The notes under the pieces: generated by a model
What the model saw: only the letters and a program-made list of their open reading frames with translations
Database searches by the model: none
Told to the model about the DNA's origin: nothing
Shown: positions 27,120-36,282 of the stretch, piece after piece
Numbering within the stretch: the first letter of the stretch is position 1
Layout: each line of letters starts with the position of its first letter
Origin: Vibrio cidicii
GTDB taxonomy: Bacteria; Pseudomonadota; Gammaproteobacteria; Enterobacterales; Vibrionaceae
Assembly: GCF_009763805.1 (NCBI RefSeq)
Contig: NZ_CP046803.1
Location: 310,001 to 374,000, forward strand
Direction: 5' to 3'
Length of the DNA: 64,000 nt
Position numbers and translations under genes: made by a program

Positions 27120-28553
27120 ATGAGAGAAGTTGAATTCAGAACCATTGATCGCTTGTTTATCAAGATGTCCATCAATGACAAAATCTGGGTAATTTTTGCG
27201 CTGTTTATTATTGCACTATCCGCCGTTGCGGGTAACCACTATTTAACCAGCTTAGAGCACATTGAAAGCCAAGCAAAACTGGCGGCCGAATCTCAATTGA
27301 AAGGGATACTCGCCACCAATGATACCAACGTGATCCTCGCCCAAAATGGGGTATCACGAGTCAGCAGCGCCCAAGCGGCTGTTTACCAAGACGGCGTGAC
27401 ACGTGTCGTGCAGCAAGGTCGCGATGGGCAATACTATCAACTGACAATCAATAGCAAAAACACCGACAATAATCAGCGCTCTTCTACTCTCACGACATTT
27501 TTGCTGAGCTACCTGTGGGCGATTCCATTTGCCATTTTCTGTTACTGGGTAGCCACCTTCTTGGGCGGGGCTTTGTGGGTGCTCTACACCACCACACAAA
27601 AAATTGCTGAAGGTGACCTCACCTCTCGTTTGGGTTTTCACCCCGGTCGAGACGAGTTCGGCACTATAGGTTGTGCTCTCGATAAGGCGATGGATACGCT
27701 GACTCAGTTGGTAAAAAGTGTCAAACAAAACGCAACGACGCTTAGTGAAACCAGTGCCTCGTTTGAAAGTGAGATGAAGCAAAGTGGCGTACAGATTAAT
27801 AATCAGTATTCCTCTCTTGATTCCGTTGCTACCGCGATGGAAGAGATGACCGCTTCGGCGAAAGAAGTGTCGAACATTTCCCAGCAAGCCACACACCAAA
27901 CGGAGTTGGATGCTCAACACATCGAAGGCAGCCATAAACGCGTTCAATCTGCGATTGCTGAAATCGAAAAGTTGTCTGGCTATATTGAAAAAGCGTCGAC
28001 ATCGGTCTCCACGCTCAACGAAAACACCACACAGATTAACGAGGTGATCACCACCATCAACGCCATTTCAGAGCAAACCAACTTGCTGGCACTGAACGCG
28101 GCGATTGAAGCCGCTCGTGCGGGCGAACAAGGCCGAGGTTTTGCGGTTGTTGCAGACGAAGTTCGCACTCTCGCCAGTCGCACTCAAGCGGCTACAGTTG
28201 AAATTCAGGCGATGATTGAAAAACTGCAAACGGAGAGTCAGAACATCGCTTCAATCACCGCGCAAACAGTCAATCAAGCGAAAACCAGCAGCGATTTAAT
28301 TGCCGATATTGGCTCTGATGTCCAAGCTATTGCCAGTTCTGCGCGCTCTTTGATGGATATGAGCATTCAAATCTCCACGTCCGCTGAAGAGCAAAGTGCG
28401 GTTGCCAACGACATCGCCGCCGAACTCAGTGATATCCGTACACAGTCAAACGCGATCCGCCGAGTTGCAGAGCAATCTTCTCTGGGTGTGGCGAACCTGA
28501 CCAAAGCCTCTGCGTCGTTAGGGCAAATACTCAAACAGTATCGTACCCAATAA
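27120..28553 (+). CDS. Methyl-accepting chemotaxis protein
   Basis: 477-residue chemoreceptor. A first membrane helix (about residues 21-40, [16 protein letters not shown]) is followed by a short periplasmic region of about 85 residues, a second helix (about 126-152), a HAMP domain ([24 protein letters not shown]) and the signalling domain with the invariant tip [20 protein letters not shown]. The sensor is too small for a dCache domain, so the ligand cannot be guessed. The ATG at 27120 is preceded by GGAG; an in-frame ATG at 27093 has no ribosome site. Confidence 0.92.
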   Translation: MREVEFRTIDRLFIKMSINDKIWVIFALFIIALSAVAGNHYLTSLEHIESQAKLAAESQLKGILATNDTNVILAQNGVSRVSSAQAAVYQDGVTRVVQQGRDGQYYQLTINSKNTDNNQRSSTLTTFLLSYLWAIPFAIFCYWVATFLGGALWVLYTTTQKIAEGDLTSRLGFHPGRDEFGTIGCALDKAMDTLTQLVKSVKQNATTLSETSASFESEMKQSGVQINNQYSSLDSVATAMEEMTASAKEVSNISQQATHQTELDAQHIEGSHKRVQSAIAEIEKLSGYIEKASTSVSTLNENTTQINEVITTINAISEQTNLLALNAAIEAARAGEQGRGFAVVADEVRTLASRTQAATVEIQAMIEKLQTESQNIASITAQTVNQAKTSSDLIADIGSDVQAIASSARSLMDMSIQISTSAEEQSAVANDIAAELSDIRTQSNAIRRVAEQSSLGVANLTKASASLGQILKQYRTQ

Positions 28554-28577
28554 ATCGAATCAGTCTGAATGGCCTTC

Positions 28578-28601
28578 AAAAAGCTCCCTAGGGAGCTTTT
28601 T
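28578..28601. terminator. Terminator of the chemoreceptor gene
   Basis: AAAAAGCTCCCTAGGGAGCTTTTT is a perfect 24-base palindrome 25 bases after the stop, followed by GTTTAT. Confidence 0.75.
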
Positions 28602-28765
28602 GTTTATCGGGGAGATTTCACTAAAAAGACTTTTAAATGCTCACTTAGTTGTATATTTAGCATGAAGTCCGTCTCAAGTTTTTGTTAATTCACATGAAAA
28701 AGTGTCGTGAAGTTAAACATTTGACCTATTCTATCAGTGCCAATTTTTTGCTGCTGGTGACTAAA

Positions 28766-28981
28766 ATGACAACTTACAAATATATAAACACAAAAGATGA
28801 GATCCTCTGCCCTCTCTGCCAAAACGATGAATACATGCTGTCATCGGATGGAGAGAAGTTCACCTGTGCCGCCTGCGGGTTTCACACCAAAAACTTCAGC
28901 GCCGTTCAATCGGCACTAGCAATACCTGCATATCCACGCAAACCTGTGCATATACACACTATCAGTGCTGCTTGTCACTAA
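28766..28981 (+). CDS. Small zinc-ribbon protein, 71 residues
   Basis: The product has two CxxC pairs, CPLC and CAAC, about 17 residues apart, typical of a zinc ribbon. I chose the ATG at 28766 (MTTYKYINTKDE) with GGTGA upstream; the frame is open to 28682 but that extension is AT-rich leader. Its last 20 bases overlap the end of the convergent HAD gene. Function unknown. Confidence 0.55.
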   Translation: MTTYKYINTKDEILCPLCQNDEYMLSSDGEKFTCAACGFHTKNFSAVQSALAIPAYPRKPVHIHTISAACH

Positions 28982-29648
28982 TTTTGTTCGTGTCCGCCAC
29001 TAAGGCTATCAACTCTTCCAGATGCTCGATTTTCGTTACTCGAGCATCTTGGATTTGATTGGGTTGAAAACCATTGGCCAAATAATATGTGCGGATCCCC
29101 GCACTTAAACCCGCCTTAACTCCTTTTGCCGTATCATCGACATAAATACATTCTTCGGGTAGAAAGCCCATATTGAAAGCGCTGTACATCACCAGGTCCG
29201 GATCTGGCTTCCAACTATTGGCATCAAATGCTGAAAAAATACGCCCATGAAATCGTTCTAGTAAGCCTGTAAGCTGTAAAGAATACTCAATCTTGTCTTT
29301 AGGGCCATTCGAAATCACACAGTATTCGATCCCCCACTCTGCAAGAAAATCAAGCAGCGTAACCGCCCCCGACATGGCTTTTAGATGGCGATAAAAGAGC
29401 TTTTTAACTTCACTGCGGTAGAGCGGTTCAAGCACATCCAGCGACACATTTAACTCGAACATGGTTCTGGCATCGTCGAGAATATCCGCCAGTTTACCCC
29501 CTTTAAATTGTGCCGTTACTTTATCAAGCGGCACTTCAACATTAAAACGAGCAAAAACACGCGTTAGCGCTTGGCAACAGAGCGTTTCGCTATCGACCAA
29601 GGTGCCATCACAATCAAATATTACGCACCGAATTGGACTCATCGCCAT
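28962..29648 (-). CDS. HAD-superfamily phosphatase (YieH-like)
   Basis: 228-residue haloacid-dehalogenase hydrolase, subfamily IA. Motif I DCDGTLVDSE holds the nucleophile and acid Asp, motif II VISNGP, motif III Lys near SWKPDPDLV and motif IV YVDDTAKG. It resembles E. coli YieH (phosphosugar or PLP-type phosphatase), but HAD substrate cannot be told from sequence. AGAGGG precedes ATG 29648; ATG 29642 is also possible. It overlaps the convergent zinc-ribbon gene by 20 bases. Confidence 0.85.
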   Translation of the reverse strand: MAMSPIRCVIFDCDGTLVDSETLCCQALTRVFARFNVEVPLDKVTAQFKGGKLADILDDARTMFELNVSLDVLEPLYRSEVKKLFYRHLKAMSGAVTLLDFLAEWGIEYCVISNGPKDKIEYSLQLTGLLERFHGRIFSAFDANSWKPDPDLVMYSAFNMGFLPEECIYVDDTAKGVKAGLSAGIRTYYLANGFQPNQIQDARVTKIEHLEELIALVADTNKISDKQH

Positions 29649-29730
29649 CGTGCCCTCTCTTATCCCAGCCAAATTTGAATATTGTTGTCACCAAAAATGG
29701 CAACTTAGATATTTACTATAAAACGCGGCG

Positions 29731-29884
29731 ATGAAGAGAAAAGGACACGCTCTGCAAAAGACGACAATGGCTCGATTTAATTTGCCAATATTTAGGAGAG
29801 ATCACCTATTTATTGGCCAAGCTAAAGAATTTGCATGCCCTACTTCCTGAGGTTGATAGCAAGCTTTTGGGGGAAGAAAACTAG
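29731..29884 (+). CDS. Possible small protein, about 50 residues (frame uncertain)
   Basis: A protein-like frame reads LDLICQYLGEITYLLAKLKN and ends LLGEEN at 29884, but has no start codon of its own. An ATG at 29731 reads a different, less protein-like frame. Removing one A from the run at 29739-29742 would join this ATG to the better frame. There is no good ribosome site. It is weak evidence only. Confidence 0.25.
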
Positions 29885-29953
29885 AAAACTGTTTGTTAAT
29901 CAGTCACAACGTTGACATTGTACCTTGTTGATCGCTAAGAGCCAGACACGCGA

Positions 29954-30458
29954 TCAAACCTCGAGCAGAATTGACGTTGGAACAGGGCTCTCCATCCTCA
30001 CGGTAGCGATAAGATCAGCGACGTATTTTTCTATTTCTTCTAACTTGGTTTTGTCTCTATAAATAATGTCAGAAGCCAGAAGTTGGTCGTCGCCATGTGT
30101 CAGCATCAATGCTCCTACTGGCTCGCCCGCTGAAAAGCTGACATACAACGCATGCTCTGGGGCAAGAATAATCTGAGTGAGAAACTCCACAATCAATGCT
30201 CGTTTCCGCTTCACTTGCCCAACGCTTAGATTGCAGTATGGAAAAAAGGATGGTTAAACGGTGGAAATCAACTAGAAAATGTTCCAGCTCGTTACCACTT
30301 TTCTCTAACGAGCAGCTTAGCGGTTGCAAAGTGCGCTCACTCAATGAGCGCTGATAAAGCGCCAGCCCTTCTAGGCTTTCTTTGGTTGGAAACTCACACT
30401 CCACCTGGTCGTGGAGCCATTGATTCTTGCTCGCAACCAGCGGTGATTCAATATGCAT
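29954..30458 (-). CDS. Hypothetical protein, 167 residues (one-base frameshift)
   Basis: I do not recognise this protein. The N-terminal part (MHIESPLVASKNQWLHDQVE to FSILQSKRW) and the C-terminal part (VKRKRALIVEFLTQIILAPE onward) lie in different frames. They join if one C is removed at 30218-30220 (GGG on the coding strand), giving RWQVKRKRAL. ALYVSFSAGEPVGALMLTHG has the feel of a GNAT-like strand pattern, but that is a guess. Its ATG lies three bases after the stop of a tiny lipoprotein gene, so the two are one operon. Confidence 0.6.
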
Positions 30459-30461
30459 TTA

Positions 30462-30572
30462 TTAATCCCAAATATCGCAAATTTTCGGAGTACAGATAGT
30501 AGATTTCGGCGAGGCGCTACAGCCAGCCAGCAACCCCAGCGTGATCACAACGACAATCAGTTTAGCTTTCAT
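30462..30572 (-). CDS. Tiny lipoprotein, 36 residues
   Basis: MKAKLIVVVITLGLLAGC is a complete lipoprotein signal with lipobox LAGC (Cys18). The mature part, CSASPKSTICTPKICDIWD, is only 19 residues and has three cysteines, one lipidated and a CTPKIC pair. AAGGGA precedes the ATG. It is directly upstream of, and three bases from, the unknown 167-residue gene. I do not know a function; small lipoproteins of this kind often pair with an envelope protein. Confidence 0.7.
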   Translation of the reverse strand: MKAKLIVVVITLGLLAGCSASPKSTICTPKICDIWD

Positions 30573-30766
30573 AACTGGTTCCCTTGGTGTTTTATGTTTC
30601 CCAGCAAGCTTTATACCATACCACGCACTATAGCGACTGTTCTAACAAAAAATGGTTACTCCTCAACGTAAAGGAAACCGCTGCACATTTGTGGGCAACT
30701 TGGGAATAAACGCAAAAGCTGCTAAGGTAGCAAGGTTTACATTGGCTCGGTCAATAGGAAAAGTAT

Positions 30767-31243
30767 ATGAAAACAAAGATATTAGCTCTGCTGCTTTGTG
30801 CAACGCCACTGCTTTATGGTTGCGGTAGCGACGAAGTCGGTGATGTCTCTTTAGGCTTGTTTACTATGAAAGACATCAAACTCAATACGCTGGTGGATCC
30901 TTTGGTGCCTGGCGTAACTTGCCATATTGCGAGTATTGAGGCGGATTTTAGCTTGGCCGATCCCAGTGATAGCTCGATCGCATGCCGCCAAACTGGGGAA
31001 ATCACATCCGAGATGATCGCTGCCATCGACAAATCCGATTCGGGCGAAGTGGTGTTTAAGAAATCAAAAAGTGTCTTCTTTAAGTCGATGAAGATTCGTC
31101 GCATTTTTGATGCCAAAAATCAAACCTTGATGTACGTTTCCTATTCCACCAAAGAGACTTCCGGCAGCTTTAAACATAGCTTATCGACGGTCCCACTTTG
31201 GGGAACAAAAGCTTATCAAGAGACTTCGACAAACAAGCAATAA
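30767..31243 (+). CDS. creA: CreA family lipoprotein
   Basis: 158-residue CreA-family protein. The core VGDVSLGLFTMKDIKLNTLVDPLVPGVTCH is characteristic. Unlike E. coli CreA, which has a plain signal peptide as I recall, the N-terminus here ends LLYGC, a plausible lipobox (Cys19). CreA function is unknown; it is named from the creABCD locus, whose other genes are not here. No operon partner is seen. Confidence 0.85.
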   Translation: MKTKILALLLCATPLLYGCGSDEVGDVSLGLFTMKDIKLNTLVDPLVPGVTCHIASIEADFSLADPSDSSIACRQTGEITSEMIAAIDKSDSGEVVFKKSKSVFFKSMKIRRIFDAKNQTLMYVSYSTKETSGSFKHSLSTVPLWGTKAYQETSTNKQ

Positions 31244-31358
31244 TCCGCACTTCTGCTGTTCATTTCTTCAGCAGCCAGGGTAAGTTGTAACAAAAAGGCG
31301 CTCGATTGCAAAAAAACGTGATATCATGCGCCTCTTTTTTTCTCAGTTATTAACTAGC

Positions 31359-32663
31359 ATGAAGTTTCCTGGTCAGCGTAAATCTAAACATTACTTCCCC
31401 ACGAACGATCGAGATCCTCTGGTCAACGAACTAAAGGCCGCACCAAAAATGTTTCGCCCAACCGTGGTTGGCGTTGGACAGACTATTGTCGATATCGAAG
31501 CGCGTGTGGACGACGATTTCTTAGCCAAATACGAACTGAGCAAAGGACACTCGCTGGTTCTTGAAGAGAGCAAAGCGGATGCGTTGTACGAAGAGTTGAT
31601 TGAACGCGGTTTAATCACCCATCAGTACCCAGGCGACACCATTGGTAACACGCTGCACAATTACTCTGTGCTGGCCGACAGCAAATCGGTGCTGTTGGGC
31701 GTGATGTCCAAAAACATCCAAGTCGGTTCTTACGCCTATCGCTATTTGTGCCGTACATCGTCGCGAATGAACCTCAATCATTTACAAACCGTCGATGGGC
31801 CAATCGGCCGCTGCTATACCCTTATTTCTCAAGATGGCGAACGCACTTTTGCCATCAATGAAGGCCACATGAACCAGTTGGCACCAGAGAGCATTCCTGA
31901 AGAAGTATTTGAGAAAGCGTCAGCACTGGTCGTCTCCTCTTATTTAATGCGCGGCAAGCCCGAAGATCCGATGCCACAAGCGGTACAAAAAGCAATCGAA
32001 TATGCGAAAAAGCACCAAGTGCCTGTGGTATTGACGCTCGGTACCAAATACGTGATCGAAGGCAATCCACAGTGGTGGCAAGAATACCTGCGTGACAACA
32101 TTACTGTCGTGGCGATGAATGAAGAAGAAGGCTTTGCATTGACTGGCGAACGAGATCCTTTACAAGCAGCGGATAAAGCATTGCAGTGGGTTGATTTGGT
32201 TCTTTGTACTGCCGGCCCCGATGGTCTTTACATGGCGGGTTACACCGATGAAGATGCCAAGCGAGAAACCACGCATGATATCTACCCAGATAGTATCGAA
32301 GGTTTTAACCAGTATGAGTTTAGCCGTGCGATGCGACGCAGTGACTGTAAAGCGCCAATACGCGTTTACTCGCACATTGGCCCTTACCTTGGCGGGCCTG
32401 CGGAGATCAAAAATACCAATGGTGCTGGGGATGGCGCACTCTCGGCTTTACTGCATGATATGGCGGCCAACGCTTTTCACCAACGAAACGTGCCAAACTC
32501 AGTGAAACATCAGCATATTTGCCTAACGTACTCTTCTCTGTCACAAATTTGTAAATACGCCAACCGCGTGAGCTATGAAGTGCTTACCCAGCACTCTCCT
32601 CGCCTCTCACGTGCCCTTCCTGAAAGGGAAGACAGCTTGGAAGAAGCTTACTGGGATCGCTAG
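31359..32663 (+). CDS. gsk: Inosine/guanosine kinase
   Basis: 434-residue PfkB-fold kinase phosphorylating inosine and guanosine to IMP and GMP in purine salvage. The N-terminus MKFPGQRKSKHYFP matches E. coli Gsk (also 434 residues), so I start at the ATG at 31359 rather than the upstream ATG at 31326. Near the C-terminus NTNGAGDGALSALLHD is the catalytic GAGD motif. It is followed by a terminator and then by fhs, which has a PurR-type box; both genes belong to purine metabolism. Confidence 0.95.
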   Translation: MKFPGQRKSKHYFPTNDRDPLVNELKAAPKMFRPTVVGVGQTIVDIEARVDDDFLAKYELSKGHSLVLEESKADALYEELIERGLITHQYPGDTIGNTLHNYSVLADSKSVLLGVMSKNIQVGSYAYRYLCRTSSRMNLNHLQTVDGPIGRCYTLISQDGERTFAINEGHMNQLAPESIPEEVFEKASALVVSSYLMRGKPEDPMPQAVQKAIEYAKKHQVPVVLTLGTKYVIEGNPQWWQEYLRDNITVVAMNEEEGFALTGERDPLQAADKALQWVDLVLCTAGPDGLYMAGYTDEDAKRETTHDIYPDSIEGFNQYEFSRAMRRSDCKAPIRVYSHIGPYLGGPAEIKNTNGAGDGALSALLHDMAANAFHQRNVPNSVKHQHICLTYSSLSQICKYANRVSYEVLTQHSPRLSRALPEREDSLEEAYWDR

Positions 32664-32682
32664 TAGGGACATTGAGCTAGGT

Positions 32683-32710
32683 GGCTGCCAACGGGCAGCC
32701 TTTTATTTTT
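32683..32710 (+). terminator. Terminator of gsk
   Basis: GGCTGCC and GGCAGCC pair around AACG, followed by TTTTATTTTT, 20 bases after the stop. Confidence 0.85.
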
Positions 32711-32803
32711 GATCTCGGCCAATATTTACCGAAATAATCTAGTTTGCTCCCAATCAGGTTAGATATACTGCTTTACTACTATATTTAGATCCGTATTATT
32801 CGC

Positions 32804-32819
32804 ACGCAAACGTTTGCTT
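32804..32819. promoter_or_regulatory. PurR-type operator upstream of fhs
   Basis: ACGCAAACGTTTGCTT matches the 16-base PurR palindrome ACGCAAACGTTTGCGT in 15 of 16 positions. It lies 22 bases before the fhs ATG, so bound repressor would block the promoter or early elongation. Confidence 0.75.
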
Positions 32820-32841
32820 TGGCAAAATCAAAAGGTTCAGC

Positions 32842-34590
32842 ATGCTTTCAGATATCGATATTTGTCGCTCGACACCACTCCTTTCCATAGACAAAATTGC
32901 TCAACAGGCTGGCTTGCTGCCAGATGAATTTGAGACTCACGGTAAATACAAAGCAAAAGTATCGGCAAAATGCGTCTCTCGCTTAGCGGACAAACCCAAC
33001 GGCAAGCTGGTTTTAGTCACGGCGATCACACCGACACCTCTAGGCGAAGGGAAAACAGTCACGACCATTGGTCTTGCGCAGGGTTTACGCGCACTTGAAC
33101 AATCGGTCATGGCGTGTATTCGCCAACCTTCCATGGGGCCAGTCTTTGGTGTCAAGGGTGGCGCTGCTGGCGGCGGTTATTCACAAGTTGCACCGATGGA
33201 CGAACTCAACTTGCATTTAACCGGGGATATTCATGCGGTTACTGCGGCGCATAATTTAGCCGCTGCCGCCATTGATGCCCGAATTTATCATGAACAGCGC
33301 GAAGGTTATGCGGCGTTTGAAGCTCGCACGGGCTTAACGGCACTGCGCATTGACTCGAATCGGGTGGTGTGGAAGCGCGTGATGGATCACAACGATCGTG
33401 CGCTGCGCAAAGTTCTTGTCGGTTTGAATGACGAGGGCAAAATTATTAATGGGTTTGAACGAGAAGAAGGTTTTGATATTTCTGCGGCGTCAGAGTTAAT
33501 GGCCATCCTCGCTTTATCCAAGAATTTGCAAGATATGCGCACGCGGATCGGTAAAGTGGTTTTGGCGTACGATCTCGATGGCGCACCAGTGAGTGCCGAG
33601 CAGCTGCAAGTGGCTGGAGCGATGACGGTCACCTTAAAAGAGGCGATTAAGCCAACGTTAATGCAGACTCTTGAGGGAGTGCCTACACTGATCCATTCAG
33701 GCCCGTTTGCTAATATCGCACATGGTAACTCCTCGATCATTGCAGATGAGATCGCATTAAAACTTTCCAGTTACGTTGTCACAGAGGCAGGATTCGGTTC
33801 CGACATGGGGCTTGAAAAAGCGTGCAACATCAAATCTTCCACGTCGCATAAAGCGCCAGATTGTGTGGTGATTGTCGCCACGTTAAGAGGCCTGAAAGCC
33901 AACTCAGGACTATACGATTTGCGGCCAGGCATGTCTTTACCAGATTCCCTTTTTACCTGTGACGCCAAAGCCCTAGAAGCTGGTTTCAGCAACCTAAAAT
34001 GGCACATAGACAATGTGCAAAAATATGGCTTACCTGTGGTGGTTGCGATTAACCGCTTTCCACAAGACAGTGACGAAGAGCTTTCACAGCTTGTCGAATG
34101 GGTACGGAAATTATCTCTGAATGTACGAGTAGCGGTGAGTGAAGGTTTTGCCAAAGGTGGTAAAGGAATGGAAGCTGTCGCCCGTGAGGTTATTGAAGCG
34201 TGTGCAGAACCGGCTAATTTTCGCTCGCTCTATCAACCTCAGCAAAGTTTGCAAGAGAAAATCACGACCGTATGTCGCAAAGGGTATGGCAGCGGCGAAG
34301 TGGAGTTCACTCCTTTGGCGCAGCAGCAACTGTCTCTATACCAAGAACTTGGCTTTGGCACGCTCGCGGTTTGTATGGCGAAGACGCCGCTCTCTATCTC
34401 TTCCGACTCATCACTAAAAGGCGCACCCAGTGGCTTTCCCATCACCATACGTGAAGTGAAGCTCTGCGCTGGTGCGGGTTTCATCTATGCTCTGACTGGC
34501 AATGTAATGACCATGCCAGGGTTGCCAGACAAACCAGCGTTTATGCAGTTGGATATCAACGAGAATGGTGAGATTGTCGGCTTAAGTTAA
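32842..34590 (+). CDS. fhs: Formate--tetrahydrofolate ligase
   Basis: 582-residue enzyme making 10-formyl-tetrahydrofolate from formate, THF and ATP. The P-loop-like [16 protein letters not shown] (about residues 61-76) and [22 protein letters not shown] are characteristic, and the length is near the family norm of 555-580. 10-formyl-THF feeds purine synthesis, which fits the PurR-type box at its promoter. With glyA and the gcv genes later in the window it forms the one-carbon side of metabolism here. Confidence 0.95.
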   Translation: MLSDIDICRSTPLLSIDKIAQQAGLLPDEFETHGKYKAKVSAKCVSRLADKPNGKLVLVTAITPTPLGEGKTVTTIGLAQGLRALEQSVMACIRQPSMGPVFGVKGGAAGGGYSQVAPMDELNLHLTGDIHAVTAAHNLAAAAIDARIYHEQREGYAAFEARTGLTALRIDSNRVVWKRVMDHNDRALRKVLVGLNDEGKIINGFEREEGFDISAASELMAILALSKNLQDMRTRIGKVVLAYDLDGAPVSAEQLQVAGAMTVTLKEAIKPTLMQTLEGVPTLIHSGPFANIAHGNSSIIADEIALKLSSYVVTEAGFGSDMGLEKACNIKSSTSHKAPDCVVIVATLRGLKANSGLYDLRPGMSLPDSLFTCDAKALEAGFSNLKWHIDNVQKYGLPVVVAINRFPQDSDEELSQLVEWVRKLSLNVRVAVSEGFAKGGKGMEAVAREVIEACAEPANFRSLYQPQQSLQEKITTVCRKGYGSGEVEFTPLAQQQLSLYQELGFGTLAVCMAKTPLSISSDSSLKGAPSGFPITIREVKLCAGAGFIYALTGNVMTMPGLPDKPAFMQLDINENGEIVGLS

Positions 34591-34630
34591 ACTCTCCAAA
34601 CAACTACTTAAACCTACACATTTACAGTGT

Positions 34631-34662
34631 AAATAGGCACCAAGCTGGCTTGATGCCTATTT
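34631..34662 (+). terminator. Terminator of fhs
   Basis: AAATAGGCA and TGCCTATTT form a 9-bp stem, extended inside by CAAG/CTTG around CTGG. The right arm itself supplies the T-run. Confidence 0.65.
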
Positions 34663-34988
34663 AACCTCTGCTAATTTAATTTAAATATCAGTGATTTATA
34701 ATTCATGGACATTAGTTTTAAACGCTTGAACATCCAAGCGCATCAAAGGATCGACTTTCCAAGATACTTTTAATCTCCACTGCGCGTGACAGCACTTGCT
34801 TTGGTGAACAAAGATCAACAAAATCGACCCGATGCCCATTTATCGTGCAAAAATACTCAATGAATGCATGTTTTTTGTGCAGAATCATAGATTATCTAAC
34901 AAAAAGCTGAGCTTTTTGGGGCGATTAAATTGTGGCGTAATTCTTGTACTAATCTGATTAGGGATGCACTAATTCAGGGAGAAAATAT
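34663..34988. other. Intergenic region before glgC
   Basis: About 325 bases without a gene. The small palindrome CTAATCTGATTAG (34949-34961) lies 28 bases before glgC and might be an operator, but I cannot name a protein. GGGAG precedes the glgC start. Confidence 0.45.
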
Positions 34989-36204
34989 ATGCAAGATATC
35001 CTCGCTGTGATACTTGCCGGCGGTGTGGGATCGCGTTTGAGTCCGTTAACCGACAATCGGGCCAAACCAGCCGTACCGTTTGGTGGAAAATATCGCATTA
35101 TTGATTTTACGCTGACCAACTGCCTTCATTCCGGTCTGCGTAAAATTCTGGTGCTGACGCAGTATAAGTCTCACTCTTTACACAAACATTTACGCGACGG
35201 TTGGTCGATTTTTAATCCCGAACTTGGGGAATACATCACGGCCGTCCCACCACAAATGCGCAAAGGCGGCAAATGGTATGAAGGCACTGCCGATGCGATT
35301 TATCACAACCTTTGGTTGCTAAACCGAAATGACGCAAAACATGTTGTTGTCCTTTCAGGCGATCACATCTACCGAATGGACTATGCCGCGATGGTTGAAG
35401 AACATTTGGCCAATCAAGCCAAATTAACCGTTGCTTGTATGGATGTTGCCTGTAACGAAGCGTCCGCGTTTGGTGTTATGGGGGTTGATGATCAAAACCG
35501 TGTTCACTCATTTATTGAAAAGCCAGAAAATCCACCACATATGCCCGGCAATGAAAATCGTAGTCTCGTGTCCATGGGCATCTACGTATTTGAAATGGAA
35601 ACGCTAAAGAATGTTCTGTTGCAGGATGCTGAGAATGAACAATCATCGCATGACTTCGGTAAGGACATCATCCCTAAACTGATTGAAACCGAAGGGGTTT
35701 ATGCGTATCAGTTTCTGCGGAGCAAAAGGGCGAGTTGATCGCGACTGCTACTGGCGAGATGTCGGGACGATTGACTCTTTCTATCAAGCCAATATGGACC
35801 TGTTAGAACCCATTCCACCAATGAATCTTTACCAGAAAAACTGGGCGATAAGAACCTATGAACCGCAGTTTCCCCCTGCGCGTACGGTCTCTTCAGGCAC
35901 AGGCAATGAAGGGATATTTATCAACTCCATCATTGCTAACGGTGTGATTAACTCAGGTGGCTCAGTTCAGCACTCGATTGTCTCTTCCAACGTGCGTATT
36001 AATGACGGTGCCACTGTAGTTGACAGCATTATTTTCGATGCGGTCGAGGTCGGCGAAGGATGCCAACTGGTTAACTGCATTATCGACAAACATGTGAAAA
36101 TCCCCCCTTACACTCAGATAGGTATCAACCGCTTCGAAGACGCCAAACGATTCAAAATCTCAGAAAGTGGTGTCGTTGTTGTTCCTGAGAGCTATCAATT
36201 TTAA
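34989..36204 (+). CDS. glgC: Glucose-1-phosphate adenylyltransferase (one-base frameshift)
   Basis: ADP-glucose pyrophosphorylase, the committed step of glycogen synthesis. The N-terminal nucleotidyltransferase has LAGGVGSRLSPLTDNRAKPA and the allosteric/active-site motif GTADAIYHN, and the C-terminus is a left-handed beta helix. The frame breaks at TTT 35712-35714; removing one T gives VYAYQFCGAKGRVDRDCYWR and 404 residues, the normal length. The conserved YWRDVGTIDSFYQANMDL lies directly after. No other glg genes are adjacent, and a second glgC elsewhere is common in vibrios. Confidence 0.92.
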
Positions 36205-36229
36205 CCTCCCTCCTACATGTATTAAAAAA

Positions 36230-36254
36230 CCCCCGTCTGAATATCAGACGGGGG
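36230..36254. terminator. Bidirectional terminator between glgC and the chitinase gene
   Basis: CCCCCGTCTGA and TCAGACGGGGG form an 11-bp stem with a two-base loop, with A6 on the left. It serves both convergent genes. Confidence 0.8.
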
Positions 36255-36282
36255 GTTGCCTTTTTGGGCTATTGATAACTGG

